Shown here piece after piece: positions 1 through 11,092 of a stretch of DNA of 64,000 bases. The position numbers were made by a program, and so were the translations under genes. The notes beneath the pieces were generated by a model that saw only the letters and a program-made list of their open reading frames with translations, was not told the DNA's origin and made no database searches. This DNA comes from Septoria linicola (taxonomy: Eukaryota > Ascomycota > Dothideomycetes > Mycosphaerellales > Mycosphaerellaceae). Location: assembly GCA_024114885.1 (NCBI GenBank), contig CP099420.1, forward strand, positions 496,001 through 560,000. The letters are read 5' to 3'. Position 1 is the first letter of the stretch; each line of letters opens with the position of its first letter.

Positions 1-935
1 TGCCATGTCGATCCGTGACTGCACTTTGTCAACGGCGACAATACGCTTGCAGCCAGCAATGTGAGCTCCCTGCTCAGTGTCAGAAAAGAAACCAATGTGT
101 CTCACTTTGTTCCACTCACCATAATAGCACTCAGGCCTACACCGCCCAGGCCCGTGACCATAACGATATCGTCCGGTCCAGGTTTGACGAGGTTGAGTAT
201 TGCTCCTGCGCCAGTCTGTATACCGCAGCCGAGTGGTGCAAACAACTTCAGGTCGTCCTCGCTCCGGATCAGATCTTTCACTGGCAGAACTGTAGTCTCC
301 TTCACAATGCTCATCTTTGCGAAACTGGAATGCCCAAAGAACTTCCCGCCAACGCCCTTCGATTCGTCTTTACCATTCCTGAACACATTCGACTCTCCGT
401 ACAGATTCAAAGGGGCGAATGTGTCACAGTATGCTGGTCTTTTGGCTTCACAGCTGCCGCATTCTGTACATGAGTCAAATGAGAGTAGAACAGGGTCACC
501 AGGCTTGACCGGCTTCGTGACATTAGGTCCCACAGCTCGAACGTAGCCAGAGCCCTCGTGCCCAGGAACGATGGGGAAAGTCTGGCCCTGGTTGGGGGAC
601 GTAAGCGCAAGATCTGTATGGCAAATTCCAGTGGCAACCATCTCGACCAAAATCTCGCCATTCTTGAGTTCCGTGGGGACTTTGACGTCTTCCATGCTCC
701 AGTTGTCGCCGCCATGATGCTCAGCTTTCGGTTCTGATGCCACTATGGCTCGGGTGGCTGTCATGGAGGCATACTGCCGCCGTGAAGTCAGATTCGTGTG
801 GTTTTGTGAATCAAAGCGTGTTGTTTTTGAAGTAGCGAACCTGGAGCTTGACGCAAATGGTGCACGAAATGAGCGAAGAGTGAGGCGTACAGACTCAGTG
901 GCCTTGGCCAAAGCTCGCGAAGGTCTTGCAGCCAT
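1..935 (-). CDS. Zinc-dependent aryl/benzyl-type alcohol dehydrogenase, 3' end outside the window
   Basis: Medium-chain zinc alcohol dehydrogenase, expected to interconvert alcohols and aldehydes with NAD(P). Exon 1 runs 935-120. A 50-bp intron (119-70, GTGAGT...GCAG) is followed by exon 2 from 69 off the left edge; the join keeps frame through the Rossmann segment (GLGGVGLSAIM, then GAHIAGCKRIVAVD). Visible motifs are the catalytic-zinc GICHTD, GHEGSG, and the structural-zinc cluster CTECGSCEAKRPAYC. The first about 56 residues, before a second Met (MTATRAIV), are rich in Arg and Ser with few acidic residues and end in RRQYA, which resembles a mitochondrial presequence. Initiation at the second Met would give a cytosolic form. 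The family call is secure; the substrate is not known. Confidence 0.9.
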
Positions 936-2553
936 CGTAGATTTTGCTGGTCTGTTAGTGTGAGGTAAAGCACAATATAAGAATCAGTGCTGAACCTATG
1001 CTAGATGTGCATAACCAGCAAACAGTAAGTACGAAAGACGTATACCATGCGATTAGAGATACGGGATTACGCTCAATTGCGCTTTTGCCGTCGGCATTAT
1101 GGTTGCGTGCGCCACAGCTCGTGGTTAATACGGTATGTATCTGTGGCTCAGAGGCAGGATTGCCAACTTGAGAACTCCAGGGTGGGGCGCAGGAGGTACG
1201 TACCGAGGCTATCCTTAGGTGCAGTTCCGCCAGCAATATTATCGGAGCTGTGCAATTGTGACAATGTTCTGCCCAGCGTCTATTCACGATGCTGAATATG
1301 GAACGCGTTGGGAACACATCGTTGCGAATGGTGCACACGGGCAGATCGCGTTCCGCCGCTGAAGCAGCAACGATCTGTGTTCCAGGATCTCGATGGCCGG
1401 GATTCTAAGATCTTGCATACATCGGGAGTGGACTCATGGGGCTCGCTCATGTTCCTGACCCGCATTGGACATCTGTTCGGGGCCCTATTTCTCGACTCGC
1501 AATAGCCCTACGGCAGGGCACGATGCTGACGTGTAGCAATGATCAGCTGACCGAGCTTCACAGTGCTAATTGGCGCAGCATAGGTCAGGCTACGGATCTG
1601 GCGCTGGTTTACTGGACGTCGTTCTGGCTATTGATGAGGAATATGTCGTATTCATGGCATGTCGGTGTTCTACAGATCAGACAGGGCAGAGAAGAGTGCT
1701 TTGACTCCACTTGCTCTATGTGTCTGCAGGGTCTTCATTGGTGGGAATGTCGGGTCCTAGTACAGCATCAAATCACAATCTCCTCCCTTGCTGACTTCTG
1801 CGTATGCTGTCGACACGACGACTCGAGCTGACTCCCAATAGACGATTCGAGCTGACTCCTGATAGACGATTCTACGGCTGGGCGACAACGACGCGTTGGA
1901 TCAAGCTTACCACCATGACCAAGTACAACATATCCAGTGCTGTCCGCTTTCCCACATCTGCATAGTTCTGCCTACGCGACTGGCTGCTTTGTCAGGTATA
2001 CGTCGGTGCCACTGATGGTTCACAGTCCACGACACATTTGGATAGTGCAGTGCCCTATCATAGACCTACGTTGTATGTTGAGTCAGCCACGCCATCGCTG
2101 CTAGTCGATTCAGACCCCCATTGTCATAGCCAGTACATGGTCCTACCTGTGCAGTCTGACCGTGATGTCCTAGATCAGCATCTGGCTATGCGGAAGCACT
2201 CTGCCTGGTCCCATCTTCGAAAACCATCTACGCCATGGAGGCTCTGTAACTGATGCTTGACCATCCGTGGTTTGCAATAGCAGGAATGGCACGCATTGTC
2301 GCTGCTCAATGCACTGCACCCTTTTCTTTCCTCAAAACCGCAAACTGGGAATTCATATCTTCGCACGGCGGGTGGAGTTGTGATGGAAACATAGACTTCG
2401 GCGGAACAGCCGGATTGTGGGACATATCGCCTACGCGGCCCCAGTCTATATATAATTGTCTCCAGAAACTTTCTCGCGTTGGCAATAATTTATAAGACTC
2501 TTCGAGAACCTAAAATCGGTACAGAGTGACACAGAGTCAGGCATATTAGGAAA
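936..2553. other. Intergenic stretch
   Basis: No reading frame here shows a recognisable domain or convincing splice structure. It is the upstream region of the alcohol dehydrogenase on the left and of the small two-exon gene on the right. It holds one short direct repeat, listed separately. Confidence 0.5.
1817..1872. repeat. Short tandem direct repeat
   Basis: A unit of about 24 bases beginning GACGAYTCGAGCTGACTCC occurs twice in tandem, followed by the start of a third copy (GACGATTC). The copies differ mainly by C/T changes. No function is apparent. Confidence 0.6.
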
Positions 2554-2860
2554 ATGGACAAGCTCAAGAGTCTCGTAAAGAAGTTCGAAGCCAAGGCGGG
2601 AGATCATCCAAACGCCTCAAGTGATCCCAACATCAATCCTACGTCTGGAGTCCGAGGGAATGGTAAGATCTCGAATGCTGCTTCGCGTATAATTCGCTAA
2701 CGTTCTGGATCTAGGGCCTGCCATGTCCGATACAAAAGCTCATATAGCAGCTGGTGAAGGCGGCCATGATCCAGCTGATGGTGCGCCTAGAGCTGGTAGC
2801 ACGACCAGTTCTGATACGGTCTCTGCAGGCGTCGCAAGCGGTACGATCGAGCGATCCTAG
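2554..2860 (+). CDS. Small hypothetical protein, 84 residues, two exons
   Basis: Exon 1 is 2554-2662 and exon 2 is 2715-2860, joined across a 52-bp intron (GTAAGA...branch CTAAC...CTAG) in phase 1; the total is exactly 85 codons including TAG. The start is in good context (AAAATGG). The protein opens with a short Lys-rich amphipathic stretch (MDKLKSLVKKFEAKAGDH) and continues as a Gly/Ala/Ser/Thr-rich, probably disordered tail ending in GTIERS. No Cys, signal peptide or membrane segment is seen. I do not recognise the family. The intron signals and exact frame closure make it a credible gene, although each exon alone is very short. Confidence 0.6.
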
Positions 2861-3357
2861 GACCTCTTTCTTGTCAGCGGCGACCAATTCCAAAGTCGAG
2901 AGGTTCTCCATATGTGGCAAAGCAACGAGGCACTGTGTGCAGCAAATCCCGTGGGGAAAACAGCTGCGATATGTGTCGAGCACGAGAGCGTGGAGTATCC
3001 ATGCGGTACATCGCGCTTGTACACGATGTCGATCCTCCAAGAGACTACTGGTGGACTTGCGTCGTCCGTACCATTCTTGAGCACTCAAAGAGCAGATTAG
3101 GCTTCGCGATTTCGATCAGTCACTTTTCGGAGGGCTGCATTCGCTGAATAAATGTGATCAGGCACTTACATCTGTATCCACTACCATACCCTAGCTGTCA
3201 TGCACGTAGCCGCCCACAGAAACTTGCACCCCATTACATGGACACGAGTCTCTGAATGTTCTTTGCACTTCTGTTCGCTTCCCTTCGGCCTTTACACTGT
3301 GGTTAAGAAGCGCAGAAAGATCATCTCAAGTGTTTTCCAGACTTGATTGCTGCACTC
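2861..3357. other. Intergenic stretch
   Basis: No gene seen. Some overlapping frames stay open in 2711-3150, but they have no domain and partly overlap the small gene upstream. Confidence 0.5.
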
Positions 3358-4302
3358 ATGGACGGCACGCCTTTTGGACGCCTTTCTGGCGAACTGCGCA
3401 ATAATGTCAGTCAAGCCAATAGCAGGAGATCCAATCAAAGGTCCGGAAAGCTAACATCTACTTTAGAGCTACGAATATGTCTTCAATAGCGAGCCGAGAG
3501 AAATTATGCTCAACTTGACCGAATGGCAAATACCTTACATCGCCCGCAAAGGCGCCGCGAAGCAAAAGAATGTTACGCAACACAACATTGCGATAACACA
3601 GACATGCCGAAAGGTTCGAAATGAGACTCTTAAGCTGTTCTACTTTGGCAGCTCGCTGTCGCTCAACATGGCCGACTACGAAGACCACGTCTCCCCGATC
3701 ATGGCTCCACCGCCTCGAGCGTGTAAGAAGCTCCGCCAGTGGCGTGACTTGATTGGTACCGAAGCTGTGAAAGAAGTGCGCAATGTCAACTTCAGCATGA
3801 AATATCAGTATTTGGGCCAATACGCTGAACTTCAGCCGGACTCAAAGGCATTGGCAATCGTCCGAGAGATCTTCACCGCGATGCTACATTGAACATGAAG
3901 ATCCTGTGCCGTCTTCCCGTTAGTGAAGGTCTTTACGACAAGGAAGGTCGACCTCTCGAAGGCGTGGAAGTGTACTGGAAGCCAACAGATACGCCAGAAA
4001 TGTGGAAGATGCAGATGATACGCAGCGGCCAACATTTTCTGCGAGAGTTCCTCGACCTCACGCACAATCCACACGAACAGCGCTTGCGAGCCATTGTCAC
4101 CGCTGGGGCCGAGTTCTTCATAGCTGGCATCGCTCCACTTCACGCATTCGTCACAGGTACAAATCGACCAGTCTTTGGCCCCGATCCACCCCCTACCATG
4201 GAAGCTGAGCGGGAAACTTTGGCGCTACAGAAGCGCAAAGAGATATGGGAGGAGAAGAGGGAGAGCGTGCGGCAGGCTGTCATGGCCGAGAATGGAGACT
4301 GA
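3358..4302 (+). pseudogene. 2EXR/F-box-like protein gene with a frameshift
   Basis: Exon 1 (3358-3405) encodes MDGTPFGRLSGELRNN, the start of a 2EXR-type domain (F-x-L-x-x-E-L-R-x-x-I/S-Y). A 61-bp intron (3406-3466, GTCAGT...TTTAG) leads to exon 2 (YEYVFNSEPREIMLN...TCRKVRNETLKLFYFG), as usual in this large fungal family. The frame ends at TGA 3890-3892. The next frame continues at once with related-looking sequence (NMKILCRLPVSEG...FLDLTHNPHEQRLRAIV) to the stop at 4300-4302. No splice signals explain the switch, so a net one-base shift near 3880-3890 is the simplest reading. The product is probably an uncharacterised protein-interaction protein. A sequence error is the alternative. Confidence 0.6.
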
Positions 4303-4482
4303 GCCTCGCCTATATTCTCGAGCTAATGGCTGCATAGTCCTCGGATCAGGAACCTTTGTTCTACCAGCAAGGAACGGGCTACGATGATGTGGTCGATAGA
4401 TCGGCGCATCAATCGCACCACTACCAGATAGTGCTTCAAATTCACTCAGACCAAAGAAGTGTCGGATCTCTCGTGATCAGCG

Positions 4483-6281
4483 CTAGTCCAGCTCCTCGAG
4501 GTCCTCATATGCCACCCCGTCACCTTCGAGGTCCAATACAGCCTCAACATCTCCCTCGTCATCCTCCGCCTCGTCTGCTAACATCTGAACAAGCTGAAAC
4601 ATGTCTTCTCTCAGAAGATTTTCATAAGTCTGCCCAGTGCTTGCATCTGCTACCCCACGCTCAAGTATATCCTCGTCGTTGCCTTCGAGGTCGGGAGCAA
4701 AGCTTAATGTACGAATCAGCTTAGTCGGGATGACGCCGCGGCCTCGCGATGCCAGCTGGAAAATGGATCTGTCTCGGTGTCGTAGAGTGGTATACGTTGT
4801 CATGATGCAGTCTTCGTACAGCGACATGAAACTAACTGGCACAGCCAATTGCTCGGACAAACAGGATGCGAACGTGAAAGAAGGTCGTGCTGGAGCAGTC
4901 TCGGAAGCAACAACACGATCCTGGTCGTCCAGTCCAAGCACGTATATGTGGTCCTGGATCTCGAACATAACTCGGTGACTGCGGACCGAGAGCCAGCCGC
5001 CAAGATCGAAGGTCGACCCGTCAGAGTCGCACTCCACGATGAAAGTGTGCGACGCGAACGCAGTAGAGCCTTGGAGTGCTTTACGCCAGTTCGAGCAGAT
5101 GAACACCCGGCCTCCGCGAGAGACCCCAACAAACAGATTGCCGTCCAACATTCCAGCTCCCCACTCATCATCTGCAAGAGGGATGAACTCTCCGTCAGTC
5201 AAAGGCATTGGCCCTGCCAGAACAGACGCTTTTGAAGTTCGGTCTCGTCGCGGATGTTGTGGAGGAAACACATTTTGAAGGCCTGCGAGGCTACCTTCGC
5301 CCAGACGGAAACCTGAGGTATAGCCACCTTGACCATGTTTCATATGGAAGAATTGTCCAGATGATTGCTCGGATGAGCAGAATGCGGGCTGAAGCACGCC
5401 AAGGCACTGTCCTGATGTCTTGTCGTAGAAGTGGTAGCCTTTGGTGGCCTGAGACCACGCTACAGCGTCTGTACACTGATGCAAGTGACCAGTAGCCCCC
5501 TCCTCAATGGTCATCTGAGTCTTGAGGCGAGGTTGGCCTCGAGTCATGTCTTCGTACACGAAGCCTTGACCTTCAGAGGAGACAACGCAGAGTGTATCAA
5601 ACGACAGCTGAAACCCGCGAGTCATCTTCTCGTGAGGCAGTACCGCGACTCTTGTGAACTGTCCTCGTGTTGAAACATCGTCAGTCCGCCACACTTCAAC
5701 AGAATTGCCCTCACGATCGAACACTGCTGTTCCATCCTGGTATTCTAGATGCGCAAAGGGACGGACAACATCTCGAGGTAGGTGAAACAGCAGCTCGCCC
5801 GAGTCCATATCGACCACACTAAGTCCTCCAGCTTGAGACGTGGAAAGGATCAGCCGTCGCTGGAAATCTGGCTTAAACCGCCACACCGGATGATCTCCGA
5901 TCTGTATCGTAGACTCTCTGGTCACAGGAGACTCCGCGTTCCAGTTCTTGGGTAGGAGTGTCTGACGCTTGCAGAGCTCTTTCCATGATGACACTCCAGT
6001 GTAATACTTTGTGAAGCTGTCATTGTCTTTGAGGAATTCGAAGTCCTTGGCCTAGCGACTGGTCAGCGGAAACAGACTCGCGCAGCAAGTAGAGAACGTA
6101 CTCCAGGCGGATGGGAAGTCTTGGGTCCATAGATGACATCCTGATGGTCTTCGTCGATGAAGGAATGCCAAGGCCGGTTCAGACGAGTCAGGCATGCTAG
6201 ATCTGCTGTCGACGTGAAGTCCAGAATGCGCAGGACGACTTCTGATGGTAAGAAGTGCAGCGGATCAGTGGTTTCCGACAT
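4483..6281 (-). CDS. F-box protein with beta-propeller-like body
   Basis: Exon 1 (6281-6102) begins MSETTDPLHFLPSEVVLRILDF, a classic F-box (LPxEVxxxILxF), predicted to dock Skp1 in an SCF ubiquitin ligase. A 50-bp intron (6101-6052, GTACGT...branch CTGAC...CTAG) joins in phase 0 to exon 2 (6051-4483), giving about 581 residues. After a linker with WKELCKRQ, the body has repeated beta-strand-rich segments (VWRFKPDF, LSVVDMDSGELLFHLP, VEVWRTDD), suggesting a WD40-like propeller for substrate binding. The C-terminus is very acidic. The substrate is unknown. Confidence is good for the F-box and the exon join. Confidence 0.85.
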
Positions 6282-6713
6282 GGTCGCAATGTAATTGTGT
6301 TGTGGGAGGCTTGGGACAATATTCGAGATTCCACGTTGAAATAAGGCCTTTTCACATGATGTCAGTCAAGTAGTTCTCATCCCAGCAAAGCACATTTCAG
6401 ACCTGGTGTTGGTCCTTGCTCTCGGCGAGAGCAAATTGCCTTTGTTCCGATGATGACCTCGTCATACTGCCCACTTCACTTGCTGCTAATGCAAAGTAGC
6501 ACTATGCATGAACACCGCTCTCGCTACGATGTTTCTACACCGTCACACGTGGTCGTTGCGTTCCAGACTTTGTGACGATGCCAGTGTCGACGACGTACCC
6601 CAGGCATCTAGTTAACGGCTGAGTAACCAAACCTTGTCCCGATCTCCTCTCGACCTCATTTCATCCTTCTTGTTCTGCCAGGATTTCAGCATCACCACTT
6701 CCAGTGCCCCAAA

Positions 6714-8255
6714 ATGCCGCCTAACGGCGAGGCAATGGCTGCTCCTCAGAATCCGACAGACTTATTAAAGCATTACGATTGCTATGGGGTCATCATCTGC
6801 AAGCCCTGTGCATTTGCAATTCAGCCGTCGGCCTTGGCTAGTCACTTGTTGAAACACCAGATCTATCGCAGCGAAAGAAGAAAACTGATGTCACAACTGG
6901 CGCATCTCAAGCTGAAAGATCCCGCAGATGTCGTTGATCCGGCGCCAATGTCAGCGCATGTGCCTGAGCTGCAAGTATACAAGGGACTGCGATGTCTGCA
7001 CGAAGACTGCCAGCACATCTGTGCTAGTGAGAAGCGCATGTCTCAACACTGGTCTGACGTCCACGGCGAACGCGAGTCGAAGAATGTTGTCACCCGTCCT
7101 GCTTGGTTGCAGACCTTCTTTCGCGGAAATAAGATTCGCTACTTCGAGATTTCTGGCCCAGCCAACGGCACTCTGAGCACTACCAGCAGTCCGGCCAGCA
7201 ATGGGCTCTCGACGACGCCACACACTGACATGGACTCTACTGTCAATGCAGATACGATACAACACCTTGATATGGATTCGCTTCGCTACCTCTTACACTT
7301 TACCGAGCACACGAGCAACACACTTCCAAGAACCCGTGCAGAGTCAACGTGGTTCTGGAGCTCTAGCATCCCTCACGAGGCCCTCAAGCACCCATTTTTG
7401 ATGCACGGTATCCTTGGGCTGAGTGCCTTCCATTTGGCTAGAACCACCTTGGATCCAGTACAGTCTGCATACCATCATCAGGCCTCCGTTCGCTATCAGG
7501 CTGCCAGTCTGGCAGACTTTCGAGAAACAACTCGTCGACCCGATGTCTCTAACGCGGTAGCTCTCATCGCTTACTCGCGACTAATTGGAATTCAGCGCTG
7601 CACGAGCACCATCGATGATGATTATAAGACGAACTGGATCACCGAGTTCATGTACCTTATACGAGGTAGTGTGGAGTGCACGATCTCCTTGCAGCAATAC
7701 TTGCCGCATGGATGCGACTTCAAGTTGCCTTACGACGAGCTAGAAGGACTAGCACGCTTGGATGATGAGGCGGCTATCAGTAGAGATGCCAAGAACGTGG
7801 GGAACATCCCGCCTGTCATGCTACAACGACTTGATCAACTACCAGCACAGATGAGTAAGATCTTGCCGCCTCCGACTCTTTCTGAGATGCAGGATATTCA
7901 GGCCTGTTTAGAAGCATGCACAGCCCTTATCGCGGCTTATGCACGTTCGTATTCGGCGAGCTCTTCTGGTGAAGCCTTCTCTCCTGGAGGACCAGATAGC
8001 GAAGCAGTTCGAGCGATCTGGAATGGCTTCGAGTCGTGGACGCGAACAGTCAGCGATCACTACATTCTGCTACTGGAACAGTACCACGGTCCTGCACTTG
8101 TCATTCTGGCCCATTTCTTGGTACTGGTCAAGAGGTTCGAAGAACGATACTGGTATGTGAAAAGCATACCTGGCAGGATGATACAAATCATCGAGCATAA
8201 GCTTGATGACATTTTCAAGCCGTTTGTGAGTGACCTATACAATATTCTGGACTGA
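6714..8255 (+). CDS. orsD-like C2H2 protein with fungal transcription factor region
   Basis: A 513-residue single-exon protein. The first about 150 residues hold paired Cys/His segments (YGVIICKPCAFAIQPSALASHLLKH and GLRCLHEDCQHICASEKRMSQHWSDVH) characteristic of the DUF3505 / orsellinic-acid-cluster protein D type. From about residue 190 follows a region like the regulatory domain of fungal transcription factors (LRYLLHFTEHTS...TWFWSSSIPHEALKHPFLMHGILGLSAFHLA), as in Upc2-like regulators. It is probably a nuclear regulator. ATG 6714 sits in AAAATGCC context and is the first in frame. The combination of domains is known in ascomycetes; the target genes are not evident from the neighbours. Confidence 0.82.
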   Translation: MPPNGEAMAAPQNPTDLLKHYDCYGVIICKPCAFAIQPSALASHLLKHQIYRSERRKLMSQLAHLKLKDPADVVDPAPMSAHVPELQVYKGLRCLHEDCQHICASEKRMSQHWSDVHGERESKNVVTRPAWLQTFFRGNKIRYFEISGPANGTLSTTSSPASNGLSTTPHTDMDSTVNADTIQHLDMDSLRYLLHFTEHTSNTLPRTRAESTWFWSSSIPHEALKHPFLMHGILGLSAFHLARTTLDPVQSAYHHQASVRYQAASLADFRETTRRPDVSNAVALIAYSRLIGIQRCTSTIDDDYKTNWITEFMYLIRGSVECTISLQQYLPHGCDFKLPYDELEGLARLDDEAAISRDAKNVGNIPPVMLQRLDQLPAQMSKILPPPTLSEMQDIQACLEACTALIAAYARSYSASSSGEAFSPGGPDSEAVRAIWNGFESWTRTVSDHYILLLEQYHGPALVILAHFLVLVKRFEERYWYVKSIPGRMIQIIEHKLDDIFKPFVSDLYNILD

Positions 8256-9970
8256 AATCGCATTTGGGACGTATCGGACACGAAGCTCAAACGATCATCG
8301 CTGAATCGCCAACGCCCTGACTGCGATGTGGTGTAGGAAGAAATTGAACTCCTCTTTGATGATTCCCATCGTTCACGTTGGGCAGGACTCGAGCGGTATT
8401 CGTACCTAGCAGACAGTAACGAAGACTGTGTACGTGACCCATCGCACCTTCCAGCGCCTTCAGCAGACTCCGCTCACTTCGCTGGAGTGTCGAATTGAGT
8501 GCCGACATACGCAAGGTCGGAGGCAATACCTGCATCCTTCGAGCCGATGGGGTTTCCTTGGCTGCTCGAGGCCGTCCTCGGGTAGCTATGCCTATGCAAC
8601 GATCCTATAGTGCCTTGCATGGAGGTCTCTGCCTTTCGCGTCAAAGATAATGAGGCTGGAGTCCAGCGCGAGACTGGCGTATCACCTTTAATGCTTGCAA
8701 GCATGGCCATGATTTTGTTATAGCAAGCCCTTCCACTATCCATCTAGAGGTGTATAGCTAAGACGTCGGCATCGAGCAGCTGGCTACAGCCAGAGCAGAG
8801 GACTTGCATTGGACTAGTGGGGGTCGCACTAACGGCATCTACCACTTCTCGTTGTTAGTCGACACCGCATAGAGTATAGCTCAACATTGCTGACGTACTC
8901 CCTCGATGTTTGATCGTGTCGGCTTCCTTGGCTGCTCGAGGCCGTCCTCGGGTAGCTATGCCTATGCAACGATCCTGTAGTGCCTTGCATGGAGGTCTCT
9001 ACCTTTCGCGTTAAAGATGATAAGGCTGGAGTCCAGCGCGAGACTGGCGCATTACCTTTAATGCTTATAAGTATGGCCATAATTTTATTATAGCAAGCCC
9101 TTCTACTATCCATCTGGAGGTATATAGCTAAGACGTCGGCATCGAGCAGCTGGCTACAGCTAGAGCAGAGGACTTGCATTGGACTAACTAGTGGGGGTCG
9201 CACTAACGGCATCTACCACTTCTCGTTGTCAGTCGACACCGCATAGAGTATGGCTCAACATTGCTGACGTACTCCCTCGATGTTTGATCGTGCCGATTCT
9301 TGGATCTTTACAGCTCACTGGCACTGGTATATGCTTGTATCACGGTCGAAACCGAAGCTGTGCCATCACGAAATCTGGCTGGCTCTTAGGACCAGCTTAT
9401 TATATGACCGCGTCGCCATTCCTGTGCAGGCACATTTGGTCGTGCTTCAAGATCATTACTGCGGCCTCGGAGCCAGCACTGTCGGTGCTAGCAGTGCAGC
9501 GGACATAGCAAGTCTTCTTCATGGGGAGGTGCTAGTGAGGTCCTCATGGGAGACCACCGACCAAGGTAGTCGGTGCTAGGCTACCAGTTCTGGTTTGATT
9601 GCGGAGACGACAAGCAGTCTTGGCAACATCTGCGCTTATTCGGATATCTTGCATGTACACGCTGTGTACCTCCTATGGCGCGTCTGCTCAAATTAGCAGG
9701 CCACGGGTGTCCGCGGCAGGATTTGGTGGTGCTAGCTCCAAGCCACACGTACGCTTGAGTGGTTCCATGCCGACATGAGGGGCCGCCTTTTTGGCGCTAG
9801 CACCTCCAGCTCAGCCCTGATAGTGGCTTACGACGGCACCGACAAGGTGGCTGTACCCTCAGCCTTGTCTAGCAAGAACACATCTATCTCGTTGCGCACC
9901 AGGATTCACCCATGCACTTCCCGCGCACTTGAGTCACGGTCTTCCGCGAGTCGTCTTCACAGTTCATCTG
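8256..9970. other. Gene-poor stretch with tandem duplication
   Basis: Contains the two 371-bp copies described separately. Reading frames at 9190-9990 stay open for 60-105 codons but show no domain I can name with confidence. It may be old transposon-derived sequence; that is a guess. Confidence 0.4.
8554..9295. repeat. Tandem direct duplication, two copies of about 371 bp
   Basis: Copy 1 is about 8554-8924 and copy 2 about 8925-9295, both starting TTCCTTGGCTGCTCGAGG and ending in GTTTGATCGTG. Differences read by eye are almost all transitions (C/T or G/A), for example GCTTGCAAGCATG versus GCTTATAAGTATG, plus one 4-base insertion (CTAA) in copy 2. The transition bias is what RIP would leave, but other causes cannot be excluded. 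No inverted termini or target-site duplication were found. Confidence 0.85.
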
Positions 9971-11032
9971 ATGTCTGGCATGGAGCTGGATAGTATCCTC
10001 GAAGAAGGTTCTGGAGACGTCCAAGTCAACACTGACTCTACATTGGAGTGCAGCATAGAGGAGCAAACGAGGAAGCGGCCACGTCGCGAATATCGCTGCG
10101 AGGCTTGCAACAGGCCCTACAAGGACAGTCGCAGTCTACGACGACACGAGCGCGAAGATAAGGACCACCTGAAACAATATGGTCTAGTGTTGGACGTCGT
10201 TCATACCTGCATAATAGCAGGATGTGGCCGGACTTTTGCTCGAGAGTGGGACCTTAAGCGCCACGTGAGAGAAAGACGTGACGGACACCGGAGAAACCCC
10301 GCCAAAAAAGGAGACACCCCGAAAGGCCATATTGTCGCCTCTCACGATGTGTCCTGCCCGAGACTTGAGCACAGCGTTGACGGCACTATCACTTGCGACC
10401 CTGCTGTTAAAAGTAGCAAGATTGAAAGACAGGTCGCATTTAAGAAGTTACCATCGCATTCTGTCTTCGCTGTCACACCAAACAGCGGCCCGATCACGAC
10501 TTCGTCTTCGCAGTCGGTCGATCAAGACTCGCAATCTTCACCATTCGAAACCCAGTCAACGCGGTCTCGCGTTTCACTCACTCCTACTAGTGCATCTGAC
10601 CCTGTTGCCTTGACCGAGCATGAAAAGGATATCACAGACTGCATAGCAGGAGCCTTCGACGATTTCCATTTCAGCGCCACTCCGGAGGCCAAGTACCGTG
10701 CTAGCGCCAGTGGCGGTAGTGCCATACCACATCTTTTCAGATGTCCTATGTGCAGACGAGACCATCTCTCAAGCACGAAGTTACTTGAGTGCCTATCGGC
10801 ACATGCTGATAATCCTGGTCGCACGAATATGCGTGAAAAGTGTGACTTCGGCTTTGCACGAGTCGTCCATTTGGAAGAACACCTCAAAAGCGCCGATGCC
10901 GCAGAACAGCCGTGCTGTGGCTCTTTCGACCACTCCAGACCCTGTGATGGCCATCATCCTCCTAGTGATCCGTCTCACTGGAGAATGAACGCCTGGTACC
11001 TTGAGCAGCTGTCGATGAAAGCACTCAAGTGA
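9971..11032 (+). CDS. C2H2 zinc finger protein
   Basis: A 353-residue frame from ATG 9971 (a second Met lies three codons on). Near residues 40-65 is a classic finger (YRCEACNRPYKDSRSLRRHE, Cys-x2-Cys-x12-His). Next is a second finger of the C-x4-C type (HTCIIAGCGRTFAREWDLKRH). A Ser/Thr-rich linker follows, then a Cys-rich segment (FRCPMCRRDH) and another finger-like stretch (EKCDFGFARVVHLEEH). It is probably a DNA-binding nuclear protein. Directly downstream lies ankyrin-like sequence with stops, so the original gene may have been a longer C2H2-ankyrin fusion and this frame its surviving 5' part. Confidence 0.7.
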   Translation: MSGMELDSILEEGSGDVQVNTDSTLECSIEEQTRKRPRREYRCEACNRPYKDSRSLRRHEREDKDHLKQYGLVLDVVHTCIIAGCGRTFAREWDLKRHVRERRDGHRRNPAKKGDTPKGHIVASHDVSCPRLEHSVDGTITCDPAVKSSKIERQVAFKKLPSHSVFAVTPNSGPITTSSSQSVDQDSQSSPFETQSTRSRVSLTPTSASDPVALTEHEKDITDCIAGAFDDFHFSATPEAKYRASASGGSAIPHLFRCPMCRRDHLSSTKLLECLSAHADNPGRTNMREKCDFGFARVVHLEEHLKSADAAEQPCCGSFDHSRPCDGHHPPSDPSHWRMNAWYLEQLSMKALK

Positions 11033-11092
11033 GCCAAGAAGCTTGAGAAGACAGATACGTCTCCACTCCTTGGCAGGCGATGGTCTATAGAT

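Noticed and set aside
9280..9760. Copia-like transposon fragment (frame with HLRLFGYLACTRC)
   Set aside because: The resemblance to a retroelement motif is a few residues only; no GAG, integrase or reverse-transcriptase motif and no long terminal repeats were seen.
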